Part shown: positions 47,395 to 58,699 of the stretch, in pieces
Position numbering within the stretch: position 1 is the stretch's first letter
Layout of the letters: each line of letters opens with the position of its first letter
Assembly: GCF_036320965.1 (NCBI RefSeq)
Contig: NC_092250.1
Location: 20,630,117-20,694,116 of the forward strand
Length of the DNA stretch: 64,000 nucleotides
From: Panulirus ornatus
Taxonomy: Eukaryota > Arthropoda > Malacostraca > Decapoda > Palinuridae
Reading direction: 5' to 3'
Position numbers and translations under genes: made by a program
The notes under the pieces: model-generated
Seen by the model: only the letters and a program-made list of their open reading frames with translations
What the model was told of the DNA's origin: nothing
The model's database searches: none

Positions 47395-49850
47395 ATTGGT
47401 GTATGGTGTACCTGGTGTAGTGTGGTGTACCTGGTGTAGTATGGTGTACCTGGTGTAGTGTAGTGTAACTCGTGCAGTGTGGTGTACCTGCTGTAGTGTG
47501 ATGTACCTGGTGTAGTATGGTGTACCTGTGTGCCTGGTGAAGTGTGGTGTACCTGGTGTAGTGTGGGGTACTTGGTGTAGCATGTGTCCTTGACGTTCCT
47601 GGTGCAGCATGTGTCCTTGATGCCCCTGGTGTAGCATGTGTCCTTGATGCTCCAGGTGTAGTATGTGTCCTTGATGCCCCTAGTGTAGCATGTGTCCTTG
47701 ATGCTCCAGGTGTAGCATGTGTCCTTGATGCTCCTGGTGTAGCATGTGTCCTTGATGCTCCTTGTGTAGTATGTGTCCTTGGTGCTCCTGGTGTAGCATG
47801 TGTCCTTGGTCCTCCTGGTGTAGTATGTGTCCTTGGTGCTCCTGGTGTAGCATGTGTCCTTGATGCTCCTGGTGTAGCATGTGTCCTTGATGCTCCTTGT
47901 GTAGTATGTGTCCTTGATGCCCCTAGTGTAGCATGTGTCCTTGATGCTCCAGGTGTAGTATGTGTCCTTGATGCTCCAGGTGTAGTATGTGTCCTTGATG
48001 CTCCTGGTGTAGCATGTGTTCTTGATGCTCCAGGTGTAGTATGTGTCCTTGATGCTCCTGGTGTAGCATGTGTCCTTGATGCTCCTGGTATAGCATGTGT
48101 CCTTGATGCTCCTGGTGTAGCATGTGTCCTTGATGCTTACTGGTGTAGCATGTGTCCTTGATGCTCCAGGTGTAGCATGTGTCCTTGATGCTCCTGGTGT
48201 AGCATGTGTTCTTGATGCTCCTGGTGTAGCATGTGTCCTTGATGCTCCTGGTGTAGCATGTGTTCTTGATGCTCCTGGTGTAGCATGTGTCCTTGATGCT
48301 CCTGGTGTAGCATGTGTCCTTGATGCTCCTGGTGTAGCATGTGTCCTTGATGCTCCAGGTGTAGCATGTGTCCTTGATGCTCCTGGTGTAGCATGTGTCC
48401 TTGATGCTCCTGGTGTAGCATGTGTCCTTGATGCTCCTGGTGTAGCATGTGTCCTTGATGCTCCTGGTGTAGCATGTGTTCCAGATGCTCCTAGTGTAGT
48501 ATGTGTCCTTGAAAGTCCTGGTGTAGCATGTGTCCTTGATACTCCTAGTGTAGCATGTGTCCTTGATGCTCCTGGTGTAGCATGTGTCCTTGGTCCTCCT
48601 GGTGCAGTATGTGTCCTTGGTGCTCCTGGTGTAGTATGTGTCCTTGATGCTCCTGGTGTAGCATGTGTCCTTGATGCTCCTGGTATAGCATGTGTCCTTG
48701 ATGCTCCTGGTGTAGCATGTGTCCTTGATGCTCCTGGTATAGCATGTGTCCTTGATGCTCCTGGTGTAGCATGTGTCCTTGATGCTTACTGGTGTAGCAT
48801 GTGTTCTTGATGCTCCTGGTATAGCATGTGTCCTTGATGCTCCTGGTGTAGCATGTGTCCTTGATGCTCCTGGTATAGCATGTGTCCTTGATGCTCCTGG
48901 TGTAGCATGTGTCCTTGATGCTTACTGGTGTAGCATGTGTCCTTGATGCTCCTGGTGTAGCATGTGTTCTTGATGCTCCTGGTGTAGCATGTGTCCTTGA
49001 TGCTCCTGGTGTAGCATGTGTTCTTGATGCTCCAGGTGTAGCATGTGTCCTTGATGCTCCTGGTGTAGCATGTGTCCTTGATGCTCCTGGTGTAGCATGT
49101 GTTCTTGATGCTCCTGGTGTAGCATGTGTCCTTGATGCCCCTGGTGTAGCATGTGTCCTTGATGCTCCTGGTGTAGCATGTGTTCTTGATGCTCCTGGTG
49201 TAGCATGTGTCCTTGATGCCCCTGGTGTAGCATGTGTCCTTGATGCTCCTGGTGTAGCATGTGTTCTTGATGCCCCTGGTGTAGCATGTGTCCTTGATGC
49301 CCCTGGTGTAGCATGTGTCCTTGATGCTCCTGGTGTAGCATGTGTTCTTGATGCTCCTGGTGTAGCATGTGTCCTTGATGCCCCTGGTGTAGCATGTGTC
49401 CTTGGTGCTCCTGGTGTAGCATGTGTTCTTGATGCTCCTGGTGTAGCATGTGTCCTTGATGCTCCTGGTGTAGCATGTGTCCTTGATGTTTCTGGTGTAG
49501 CATGTGTCCTTGATGCTCCTAGTGTAGCATGTGTCCTTGATGTTTCTGGTGTAGCATGTGTCCTTGATGCTCCTGGTGTAGCATGTGTCCTTGATGCTCC
49601 TGGTGTAGCATGTGTCCTTGATGCTCCTGGTGTAGCATGTATCCTTGACGCTCCTAGTGTAGCATCATTTTCCCGGTGCTGGTTGGTGTCCCTGGTGTAG
49701 CCTAGGTTTGTTGGTGCCCCTGGTGTACCCTTGTGTTGGTTGGTGCCCCTGGTGTACCCTTGTGTTGGTTGGTGCCCCTGGTGTTGTTTGGTGTCCCTGG
49801 TGTAGCCTATCGCCCCTGGTGTAGCCTGGTGTGGCTTACAGTTAGTCAGA
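47395..49850. repeat. 27-bp minisatellite, about 2.4 kb
   Basis: The core (about 47575-49670) consists of roughly 78 units of GTAGCATGTGTCCTTGATGC plus TCCTGGT. Flanks of shorter related GGTGTACCTGGTGTAGT units lie at 47395-47575 and GGTGCCCCTGGTGTA units at 49680-49850. Variants (TCCAGGT, CCCCTGGT, TTCTTGATG, GCTTACTGGT) recur in blocks. The unit length is a multiple of three, so long open frames appear on both strands; they encode only nine-residue repeats. Confidence 0.96.
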
Positions 49851-49957
49851 GTGATGCTGTTGTGAGGTACGTCCTCCACCTGTCACATGTAGCCTGACAA
49901 TAGTGTCCACACCGCCAGCATGAGGCCCCGCCACCATGGGTGTGGGGTAGGGAGGGA

Positions 49958-50145
49958 TTTCGACGCGTTGATCGCGTGAAGCGGAATTGGTCCGTCTGAT
50001 GAGCGGTGCGATGCGACGCTTCGGTCGCGTGCAGTAGAGCTGGTTTTCAGAGGAGCGGTGCGACGCGTCGGTCGCGTGCAGCGGGGTCGGCTAGTCATAG
50101 GGGCGGGTGCGACGCGTCGGTCGCGTGCAGTGAGGCCGGTCCGTC
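49958..50145. repeat. CpG-dense ~50-bp repeat, about 4 copies
   Basis: Units with the core GACGCGTCGGTCGCGTGCAG begin near 49960, 50014, 50061 and 50110. Spacing is 47-54 bp with variable spacer. CpG density is far above the rest of the window, which suggests an unmethylated region upstream of the CCAAT-box cluster. Confidence 0.85.
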
Positions 50146-50285
50146 AACAATGGTGGTGACTTACTGGCTGACAACATTCCAGGACGCGTCGCCCCGGGTG
50201 TAACTTTGTTCATTTCCCGCCAGCGTCAGGCCCCGCCTTCCCTTGATGAGACACTTCCGCCTCGCCCTCCGGAGCCCGCCGGAGT

Positions 50286-50400
50286 CCCGCCCCTGTATAC
50301 CTTATCAACCAATCAGGCGCCGGTGAGTCACGGGCAGTGGCTCCTCCTCGCAGCCAATGAGAGCGAGGCTTCTGTTCTACCTGTCCATTGAGACCAATAA
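50286..50400 (+). promoter_or_regulatory. Candidate host promoter: three CCAAT boxes, GC box, AP-1 site
   Basis: CCAAT boxes lie at 50309-50313, 50354-50358 and 50394-50398, spaced 45 and 40 bp on the same strand. A CCCGCCCC GC box is at about 50286-50293 and a TGAGTCA AP-1 consensus at 50324-50330. No TATA box is evident. The cluster sits in CpG-rich sequence about 500 bp upstream of a possible first coding exon. Single CCAAT matches occur by chance, so the support is the spacing, the context and the combination. Confidence 0.5.
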
Positions 50401-50907
50401 GATCGAGTATCCCTTTGTCTCAGCGTGGCGTGTTGGGCCATAGGAACAGCAGGTGGCGGAGGTAGTCAGGTTAGGTAGTCAGTGTATATTTTGCGAATGA
50501 GCGCAGGTGTAGTCACTAGCTAGTCGCAGGTGCGTACGGAACCACTGCGCCGGGTGTGCGTGCGTTGTTCGTGTCTACCAACGTCATCCGTGTGAAGATC
50601 GTGATACGGTGAAGTTGCCAGAGTGATGTTGACAAAAAAGTTGGTTGCCAAACTCCGCTGACGCAGGACTGGATGTTGAAGTGTCAAGGACACCACAAAG
50701 TTTGCAATAGTTTGTGTTGCAACGGTGTGGACCCGCTGCGGCTGTGACACGCACCGCCACTACTTCTGTGAACAAGTCCTACTTGACGCGGCCTGACGTT
50801 TTGGTGACCACAACCGCAGGTGTCTGAGGTGCTTACCTCCTCCACCCGCGGCTCTGGGCACATCTGCTGCAGCTGCTCCCCGCTTCCCGCCGCCACACCT
50901 GCCCCAG

Positions 50908-51031
50908 ATGCTCATCCCTGACATAGGCGGCCAATCGACAGCCTTTTCCGTGCCATCTACCTCCGACGCCGGCAACAGAGGGCCTCCTATAATGACGGCT
51001 CTTCCCCCGGCACTGCCCTACTACGCTCCAG
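50908..51031 (+). CDS. Possible first coding exon of an unknown host gene
   Basis: From ATG at 50908 a 124-base segment reads through MLIPDIGGQSTAFSVPS, a central GNRGPPIMTAL and PALPYYAP, and ends at CCAG followed by GTGAGG, a consensus splice donor with intron start at 51032. The frame is open from 50797, after a TGA at 50794. The composition is CpG-rich and unlike the flanking minisatellites, and the CCAAT cluster lies upstream on the same strand. The peptide is proline-, serine- and alanine-rich without a known domain, as in disordered N-termini of regulatory proteins, but I do not recognise it. Acceptor and later exons were not found within the window. A second start (ATG near 50992) is possible. 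Confidence 0.3.
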
Positions 51032-51039
51032 GTGAGGTT

Positions 51040-51893
51040 ACCCTCCGTCAGGTACACAACACGTGATACAGCCTCTGTCAGGAACGCAACAAATGAAACA
51101 GCTTCCGTCAGGTAGACAGCAAAGGCAAGCAGCCTCCCTCAGGTCGGAAATAAAAGGAAATGCATCAGGCTACATGAGTTTACACAGTAGGTGGCAGGGC
51201 TTCCGTCAGGTACACAGCAGGAGTTTCTCAAGGGTAGCATTTCTGGCCGGCCAGTGAGACCCTAGGTCAGGGGAGGTTATTAAGACACAGGAACACAGGT
51301 CAGAGTAGATTATAAGTTGCAGGAACACAGGTCAGGAGAGGTTATAAGCTGCAGAAACACATAATGGCGACCTAAGGACTCATACCTCTGCAACAAGATA
51401 AATATCATTTTTTCCCAAATGTAAGATATCCATATTTATTTGATAAAAAACAGTTGTGAAATATATCGTTCGTAGAGAATATTACCCGAGATGATTAACA
51501 AATTATGAGCTACTGGAAATCTGAATGAATGATCGAGTATGAGAATCACTTGGTTTACATATGCATGGATGAATACTTAGATATCAACATGAACAGTAAC
51601 TTATTTGTCACTGTTGAACATGAAGAAAGAGGCTGTGCTGCTGGTCTGCGCCCTATGATCAAAGGAATCAATACTCGTAATTTAGATGGATTGAGAGACT
51701 GGCGCTGTGCATCCTGTATGGAAGACAGAATTATGGCCATGTGATCGCTTTTCGATGAAGGGCAGAGGTCTTATAGAGCTATGTTGCCCCTGATCGGAGA
51801 GAGAATACTGACCGATCTCTGTTTATCTTATAGATGGTAGCGCTACTCTCTCTGGCTACTGAAAGTATTGTGGCACATGTACTGCCCCTCCTC
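51040..51893. other. Low-copy region with loose CCGTCAGGTACACA repeats
   Basis: At 51040-51230 the words CTCCGTCAGGTA and CACAGCA recur irregularly. At 51285-51360 two units of GGAACACAGGTCAG are present. The rest has no recognisable gene. If the exon at 50908-51031 is real, this is the start of its first intron. Confidence 0.45.
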
Positions 51894-52120
51894 GTTACTG
51901 GAGGTACTACAGTGCATGTACTGTCCCTCCTCGTTACTGGAGGTACTACAGTGCATGTACTGTCCCTCCTCGTTACTGGAGGTACTACAGTGCATGTACT
52001 GTCCCTCCTCGTTACTGGAGGTACTACAGTGCATGTACTGTCCCTCCTCGTTACTGGAGGTACTACAGTGCATGTACTGTCCCTCTTGGCTACTGAAGAT
52101 ACTGCAATACATGTACTACT
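51893..52120. repeat. 39-bp minisatellite, about 5.5 copies
   Basis: Tandem units of CTCCTCGTTACTGGAGGTAC followed by TACAGTGCATGTACTGTCC. The unit is a multiple of three, so frames on both strands stay open. Confidence 0.95.
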
Positions 52121-52167
52121 TGTTTGGATTTTTGTTTCTTGCCAGTTGTTGCCCTTATCATGAGAGA

Positions 52168-52726
52168 TGGTGGCTGAATCACTAGTAGTGATGATGTGGG
52201 ATGGCTGAATCACTAGTAGTGATGATGTGGGATGGCTGAATCACTAGTAGTGATGATGTGGGATGCTGAATCACTAGTAGTGATGATGTGGGATGGCTGA
52301 ATCACTAGTAGTGATGATGTGGGATGGCTGAATCACTAGTAGTGATGATGTGGGATGGCTGAATCACTAGTAGTGATGATGTGGGATGGCTGAATTACTA
52401 GTAGTGATGATGTGGGATGGCTGAATCACTAGTAGTGATGATGTGGGATGGCTGAATCACTGGTAGTGAGGATGTGGGATGGCTGGATCACTGGTAGTGA
52501 TGATGTGGGATGGCTGGATCACTGGTAGTGATGATGTGGAATGGCTGAATCACCATTAGTGATGATGTGGAATGGCTGAATCACTAGTAGTGATGATGTG
52601 GGATGGCTGGATCACTGGTAGTGATGATGTGGGATGGCTGAATCACCATTAGTGATGATGTGGGATGGCTGGATCACCAGTAATGATGACGTGGGATGGC
52701 TGAATCACTAGTAGTGATGATGTGGG
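52168..52726. repeat. 31-bp minisatellite, about 18 copies
   Basis: Tandem GTGATGATGTGGGATGGCTG plus AATCACTAGTA units, which contain the SpeI-type palindrome ACTAGT. Variants GGATCACTGGTA and AATCACCATTA cluster toward the right. Confidence 0.96.
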
Positions 52727-52769
52727 TCAACTTCAGTCCTTATGGTGGTAATATTACCAATGATGCTCA

Positions 52770-53310
52770 GGGCACACAGGAGTCAGTGACGATGTTGTGG
52801 TCAATATTGTGATGTCAGGGTTATCATTATCAATGGTGTGGTAATTTTTGTGATACCAGGGAATTAAGGATGATGTTGTAGTCATGATTATGATGAAGGG
52901 AGGTTATTGTTGATATGGTGATCATAACTATCATAGAGGGAAGTTGATGATGCCGTTGTGGTCATGATTACGATGAAGGAAAGTAATTATGATGTTGTGG
53001 TGATGGTTGTGATGTCAGGGAAGTTAATGATCATGTTCTAGGGATGATTGTGTCGTCAGGAAAGTTATTGATGATGTTGTGGTGATGGTTGTGATGTCAG
53101 TGAAGTTAATGATCATGTTCTAGTCATGATTGTGTCGTCAGGAAAGTTATTGATGATGTTGTGGTGATGGTTGTGATGTCAGGGAAGTTAATGATCATGA
53201 TCTAGTCATGATTGTGACGTCAGAAAAGTTATTGATGATGTTGTGGTCATGGTTGTGACTTCAGGAAAGTTATTGGTGATGTTGTGGTCATGGTCGTGGT
53301 CAGGTAGCTA
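52770..53310. repeat. Diverged ~50-60-bp GT-rich repeats
   Basis: Recurring phrases (GTTATTGATGATGTTGTGGT, GATGGTTGTGATGTCAGG, AAGTTAATGATCATGTTCTA) form an imperfect array with unit lengths varying around 50-60 bp. Confidence 0.75.
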
Positions 53311-53705
53311 TTGATGGTAAATTCTTCTTTGACGCTGGTCGATTTAGTTCCAGTAATGATGTTGCTTGGATCATGGTAACCATGTCGATGATAAGGGCCT
53401 GGTCAGTCTCCTAGAGCTGCTATCAATACTATTAGTGCTCTTAGTGTTGCTATTTACTCAGTTGATGCTTCTAGTGTCGCTATTGATGATGTCAGTGCTG
53501 CTAGTGTTGCTACTGATACTGTCAGTGCTGCTAGTATTGTTCTCAACTGGAGTAATATTTCTCGTGGTCTGCTTTGATATCAATGTTACCAACAGTGTGT
53601 CTGCCAACCAGACACTGAACCTAAGGAACACATCCGGAACACTACTTCACTTGGATCCGTTGATGTATCTACACGATTGATTCGCAGTTCTGCTGTTCAT
53701 TTCTT

Positions 53706-53834
<129 letters not shown>

Positions 53835-54224
53835 TTTTTTCATGCTTGTTTGCGTTTCTAGCTTCAACGAGATATAGCAAATGACAAGCAAATCAACGAC
53901 CTGATTTACTCACATCCACTACATATCATGCACGAAAACCAGTGCCCACCATCCGTGGTCAAACCCCACACACCAATTCTTTGGTTTTTCTTGTTCGCTT
54001 CATCTGGACTGGTTCAACTCGATGGCAAGGCGGATCCATAAGACCCTTTTGGGCTATTCTGACGTCAAACATAACGATTTACCCTAACAGACATTCACGT
54101 CTCCTCCCATACAGTCCTCAATGTACTCGGGAGTTTTCCCGTCCATCCCACTTCAAGTCACACTTCAGCTGTCATATCCACTCCTTTTAGTACTTCACTT
54201 TCTTTCAATACTTCCTCTTCACCT

Positions 54225-54975
54225 CTTCCTGTTACCCTTATCACATAGCCTCATTATCTTACTCTGATTCATATTAGCACTCAACTTCCTCCTTTTACAC
54301 ATATTCTCGGTCTCAGATATCATCTAATGGAGTTTCTTTATCTGGACTGCCATCAGAGCCACTAATATCATCATCTATCTGTAAACGGCAACAGACATTC
54401 CAGACACCTCCACTAATCCAGTATACTAAAGAGCCGCACCTCCTTCACCATCCCATCCATGAACACATTAAACAAACATTGTGACATTACACACCCTTGA
54501 TGCCGACCCACCTTCACTTGGAACAACTCACCCTCCTCCTCCTCTCTTGCTCGCACGCCTTACTATCCTAGTAAAATCTCTTCATTGTATTCGGCAGCTT
54601 TCCTCTCTCACCATACATTTGTAGCATCTTCCGTAGTCATCTATGGCAGTCATGCCATGCGCTTCCTCCAACTCCATAGATGGCACACACAGATCCCTTT
54701 CTATTTCTAAGCATCTATCACTTCAGTTTTTCAAAGCAAATACCTGGTCAACACATCCTTCATCACCCCTGAAGCCACATTGCTCCTCCCCAGTCTAGTG
54801 CTCTGTGATGTATGCTACCATTCAATCGCCACTCCTGACCAGGTACACCCAGCAGACTTATGTCTCTGTAATTCAGGTGTTCCCTCTTGTCTCTTTAGCT
54901 TTTCTGTAATGGTACTATACATGCATTGTGCCAGTACTCAATTACCTTAGCACAGACACTAAAAACCCTGACTAA
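54225..54975 (-). pseudogene. Old RTE-A-like reverse transcriptase relic
   Basis: Minus-strand translation in changing frames gives WLVRVFSVC, then EYWHNACIVPL, then the block equivalent to NYRGI. GEEQCGFRGDEGCVDQVFALKN follows, then a MELEEAHG block (equivalent to MDLEKAYD), a QGCVMS-like block and a VFMDGMV block. Order and spacing match RTE-A, but divergence is much higher than in any copy at 1-24 kb. It could be an early RTE-A insertion or a sister family. The right (5') side dissolves into the 23-bp satellite at about 54965. Confidence 0.78.
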
Positions 54976-57290
54976 CCACTGAGTACATTCCTCCCTGACC
55001 ATTGAGTACATTCTTCCTTGACCACTGAGTACATTCCTCCCTGACCATTGAGTACATTCTTCCTTGACCACTGAGTACATTCTTTCTTGACCACTGAGTA
55101 CATTCCTCCCTGACCATTGAGTACATTCTTCCTTGACCACTGAGTACATTCTTTCTTGACCACTGAGTACATTATTCCTTAACCACTAAGTACATTTTTC
55201 CTTGACCACTGAGTACATTATTCCTTAACCACTAAGTACATTTTTCCTTGACCACTGAGTACATTATTCCTTAACCACTAAGTACATTTTTCCTTGACCA
55301 CTGAGTACATTCCTCCCTGACCATTGAGTACATTCTTCCTTGACCACTGAGTACATTCCTCCCTGACCATTGAGTACATTCTTCCTTGACCACTGAGTAC
55401 ATTATTCCTTAACCACTAAGTACATTTTTCCTTGACCACTGAGTACATTATTCCTTAACCACTAAGTACATTTTTCCTTGACCACTAATTACATTCTTCC
55501 TTGACCACTGAGTACATTCCTCCCTGACCATTGAGTACATTCTTCCTTGACCACTGAGTACATTCTTCCTTGACCACTGAGTACATTCTTTCTTGACCAC
55601 TGAGTACATTCTTTCTTGACCACTGAGTACATTATTCCTTAACCACTAAGTACATTTTTCCTTGACCACTGAGTACATTCCTCCCTGACCATTGAGTACA
55701 TTCTTCCTTGACCACTGAGTACATTATTCCTTAACCACTAAGTACATTTTTCCTTGACCACTGAGTACATTCTTCCTTGACCACTGAGTACATTCTTTCT
55801 TGACCACTGAGTACATTATTCCTTAACCACTAAGTACATTTTTCCTTGACCACTGAGTACATTCCTCCCTGACCATTGAGTACATTCTTCCTTGACCACT
55901 GAGTACATTCCTCCCTGACCATTGAGTACATTCTTCCTTGACCACTGAGTACATTCCTCCCTGACCATTGAGTACATTCTTCCTTGACCACTGAGTACAT
56001 TCTTCCTTGACCACTGAGTACATTATTCCTTAACCACTAAGTACATTTTTCCTTGACCACTGAGTACATTCCTCCCTGACCATTGAGTACATTCTTCCCT
56101 GACCACCGAGTACATTCCTCCGTGACCACTGAGTACATTCCTCCCTGACCATTGAGTACATTCTTCCCTGACCACTGAGTACATTCTTCCTTGACCACTG
56201 AGTACATTTTTCCTTGACCACTGAGTACATTCTTCCTTGACCACTGAGTACATTATTCCTTAACCACTAAGTACATTTTTCCTTGACCACTAATTACATT
56301 ATTCCTTAACCACTAAGTACATTTTTCCTTGACCACTGAGTACATTCTTCCTTGACCACTGAGTACATTCTTCCTTGACCACTGAGTACATTCTTTCTTG
56401 ACCACTGAGTACATTCTTCCTTGACCACTGAGTACATTCTTTCTTGACCAGTGAGTACATTCTTCCTTGACCACTGAGTACATTCTTCCTTGACCACTGA
56501 GTACATTCTTTCTTGACCAGTGAGTACATTCTTCCTTGACCACTGAGTACATTCTTCCTTGACCACTGAGTACATTCTTTCTTGACCACTGAGTACATTC
56601 TTTCTTGACCACTGAGTACATTCTTTCTTGACCACTGAGTACATTCTTTCTTGACCACTGAGTACATTATTCCTTAACCACTAAGTACATTTTTCCTTGA
56701 CCACTGAGTACATTCTTTCTTGACCAGTGAGTACATTCTTCCTTGACCACTGAGTACATTCTTCCTTGACCACTGAGTACATTATTCCTTAACCACTAAG
56801 TACATTTTTCCTTGACCACTGAGTACATTCTTTCTTGACCACTGAGTACATTATTCCTTAACCACTAAGTACATTTTTCCTTGACCACTGAGTACATTAT
56901 TCCTTAACCACTAAGTACATTTTTCCTTGACCACTGAGTACATTATTCCTTAACCACTAAGTACATTTTTCCTTGACCACTGAGTACATTATTCCTTAAC
57001 CACTAAGTACATTTTTCCTTGACCACTAATTACATTCTTCCTTGACCACTGAGTACATTCTTTCTTGACCAGTGAGTACATTCTTCCTTGACCACTGAGT
57101 ACATTCTTTCTTGACCACTGAGTACATTTTTCCTTGACCACTGAGTACATTCTTCCTTGACCACTGAGTACATTATTCCTTAACCACTAAGTACATTTTT
57201 CCTTGACCACTAATTACATTCTTCCTTGACCACTGAGTACATTCTTTCTTGACCACTGAGTACATTCTTTCTTGACCAGTGAGTACATTC
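54963..57290. repeat. 23-bp satellite, about 100 copies
   Basis: Tandem units of CCACTGAGTACATTCTTCCT plus TGA run for about 2.3 kb. Variants (ATTATTCCTTAA, CTAAGTACATTTTTCC, TTCCTCCCTGACCATTG) often alternate as 46-bp dimers. Because 23 is not a multiple of three, all three frames of the minus strand give the same 23-residue repeat in rotation, which is why overlapping open frames appear. The first unit is continuous with the reverse transcriptase relic on its left. Confidence 0.96.
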
Positions 57291-57506
57291 TTCACCTTCC
57301 ACAGTTTGTAGATTCTCTGGCTAAATGGGTGTTTACTACTTTCAAACTATTTCATCAGTGGCGTTTTCTTTTCTCAGTGGTTATCTCATCCTTTCCAGTG
57401 GGCTATATCTTCTCAGTTGAACGGTCCATGTGTCTGAGGCAACACTTAACACCATCTAATGTTGATCACTTTGATAAGTCTGTTTAATTTTTCCAGTGTG
57501 TAGCGG

Positions 57507-57925
57507 GTGTATGGAGGACAGGTGTGCAGTGTTCTGCCCGGCTGGAGGACAGGTGTGCAGTGTTCTGTCCAGCTGGAGGACAGGTGTACAGTGCTCTCCC
57601 TCCGTATGGAGGACAGGTGTGCAGTGCTCTGCTTCCGTGTGGAGGACAGGTGTGCAGTGCTCCTGGCTGGAGGACAGGTGTGCAGTGCTCTGCTTCTGGG
57701 TGGAGGACAGGTGTGCAGTTCTCTCCCTCCGGGTGGAGGACAGGTGTGCAGTGCTCTGCTTCTGGGGGGAGGACAGGTGTGCAGTGCTCCTGGCTGGAGG
57801 ACAGGTGTGCAGTGCTGTGCTTCCAGGTGGAGGACAGGTGTGCAGTGCTGTGCTTCCGGGTGGAGGACAGGTGTGCAGTGCTGTGCTTCCGGGTGGAGGA
57901 CAGGTGTGCAGTGCTCTGCTTCATG
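57507..57925. repeat. ~34-bp minisatellite, about 13 copies
   Basis: Tandem units with the constant core GGAGGACAGGTGTGCAGTGC and a variable part (TCTGCTTCCGGGT, TCCTGGCT, TCTGTCCAGCT, TCTCCCTCCGGGT) of 8-14 bases. Overlapping cysteine-rich open frames on both strands result from the repeat. Confidence 0.94.
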
Positions 57926-58520
57926 GCCATATGTTTGCCACAGACGAGGTTGCTGAAGGGAGGGCTGGCCAGGCCCGGGCCAACAACATTATTCTGTACA
58001 TCATCTTGTACACACGAGGTCAACCACGCAAGTCTGGAGCGCCTTCATGCTTAATATTCGTTAACATTATACACACACACACACCTGGCAGAACTTAACA
58101 AATGATCTCATCGTTATATAAGTATTGTTGTTGTGCATATTTGTTATACGTATATCTTGCGTCTGTTATGATTTCTTTCCTATGTAAAGTCTTAACGGTT
58201 GTATGTGTCTCATCATCAAATTCTAATCTGAAAATCAAATAACGTACAAAGCTTGATGTATTTCATCATCTTGATAACTTGCGAGTTCTGTGTTAGAATA
58301 TCTGTCTTACTTTCAGAACCTTCCCATCAGCTTGGCTGAATGTTAGCATCTTCTGTGCAGTGCGTACGGCGTTATCTGGAGTGAGGAAAGAGCACCCTGT
58401 TGTGTCTTATCATTCTCTCTTGCACTACTGCAAGTAGGACAGAATCTCAGAGGAAACTAACCCAATAACGGAGATGATATATCCACACCAGTACCCATTA
58501 CTGACAAGAAATATGAGCCT
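57926..58520. other. Low-copy region, no gene recognised
   Basis: Contains a short (CA)n at about 58071-58082 and no other feature I can support. Confidence 0.4.
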
Positions 58521-58521
58521 G

Positions 58522-58690
58522 CCAATCGCGGCATACCTTTCATGTACAGTGACCAATGGCAATCGAGTATGAGTAGCAGGCGTCGCAGCCAGCCAATCCT
58601 GCCGCAGGATCCACAGAGAAGTGCCCACGGAGACCCACTGTTGACGTACTGCTGACGTCTCAGTGGCTGGCGATCCTTATAAGTGGCGAG
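58522..58690 (+). promoter_or_regulatory. Candidate host promoter: three CCAAT boxes, two TGACGT sites, TATA-like box
   Basis: CCAAT boxes are at 58522-58526, 58553-58557 and 58593-58597. TGACGT half-CRE sites are at 58642-58647 and 58653-58658. A TTATAAG TATA-like box at 58677-58683 follows, which would place initiation near 58708. The order, with CCAAT boxes 80-155 bases above the TATA box and CRE-type sites between, is that of an inducible promoter. No downstream exon was recognised. The methionine-started frame at 58663 begins upstream of the TATA box and is probably not its product. Confidence 0.42.
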
Positions 58691-58699
58691 TGTTGTGTG

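Noticed and set aside
48124..49879. Long open frames on both strands through the 27-bp array (up to 444 codons)
   Set aside because: The unit is nine codons long and lacks stops, so openness is automatic. The peptides are pure nine-residue repeats with no flanking coding sequence.
57484..58098. Cysteine-rich frames resembling secreted disulfide-rich proteins
   Set aside because: They are produced by the GGAGGACAGGTGTGCAGTGC minisatellite. Multiple frames on both strands are open and cysteine spacing simply follows the unit.
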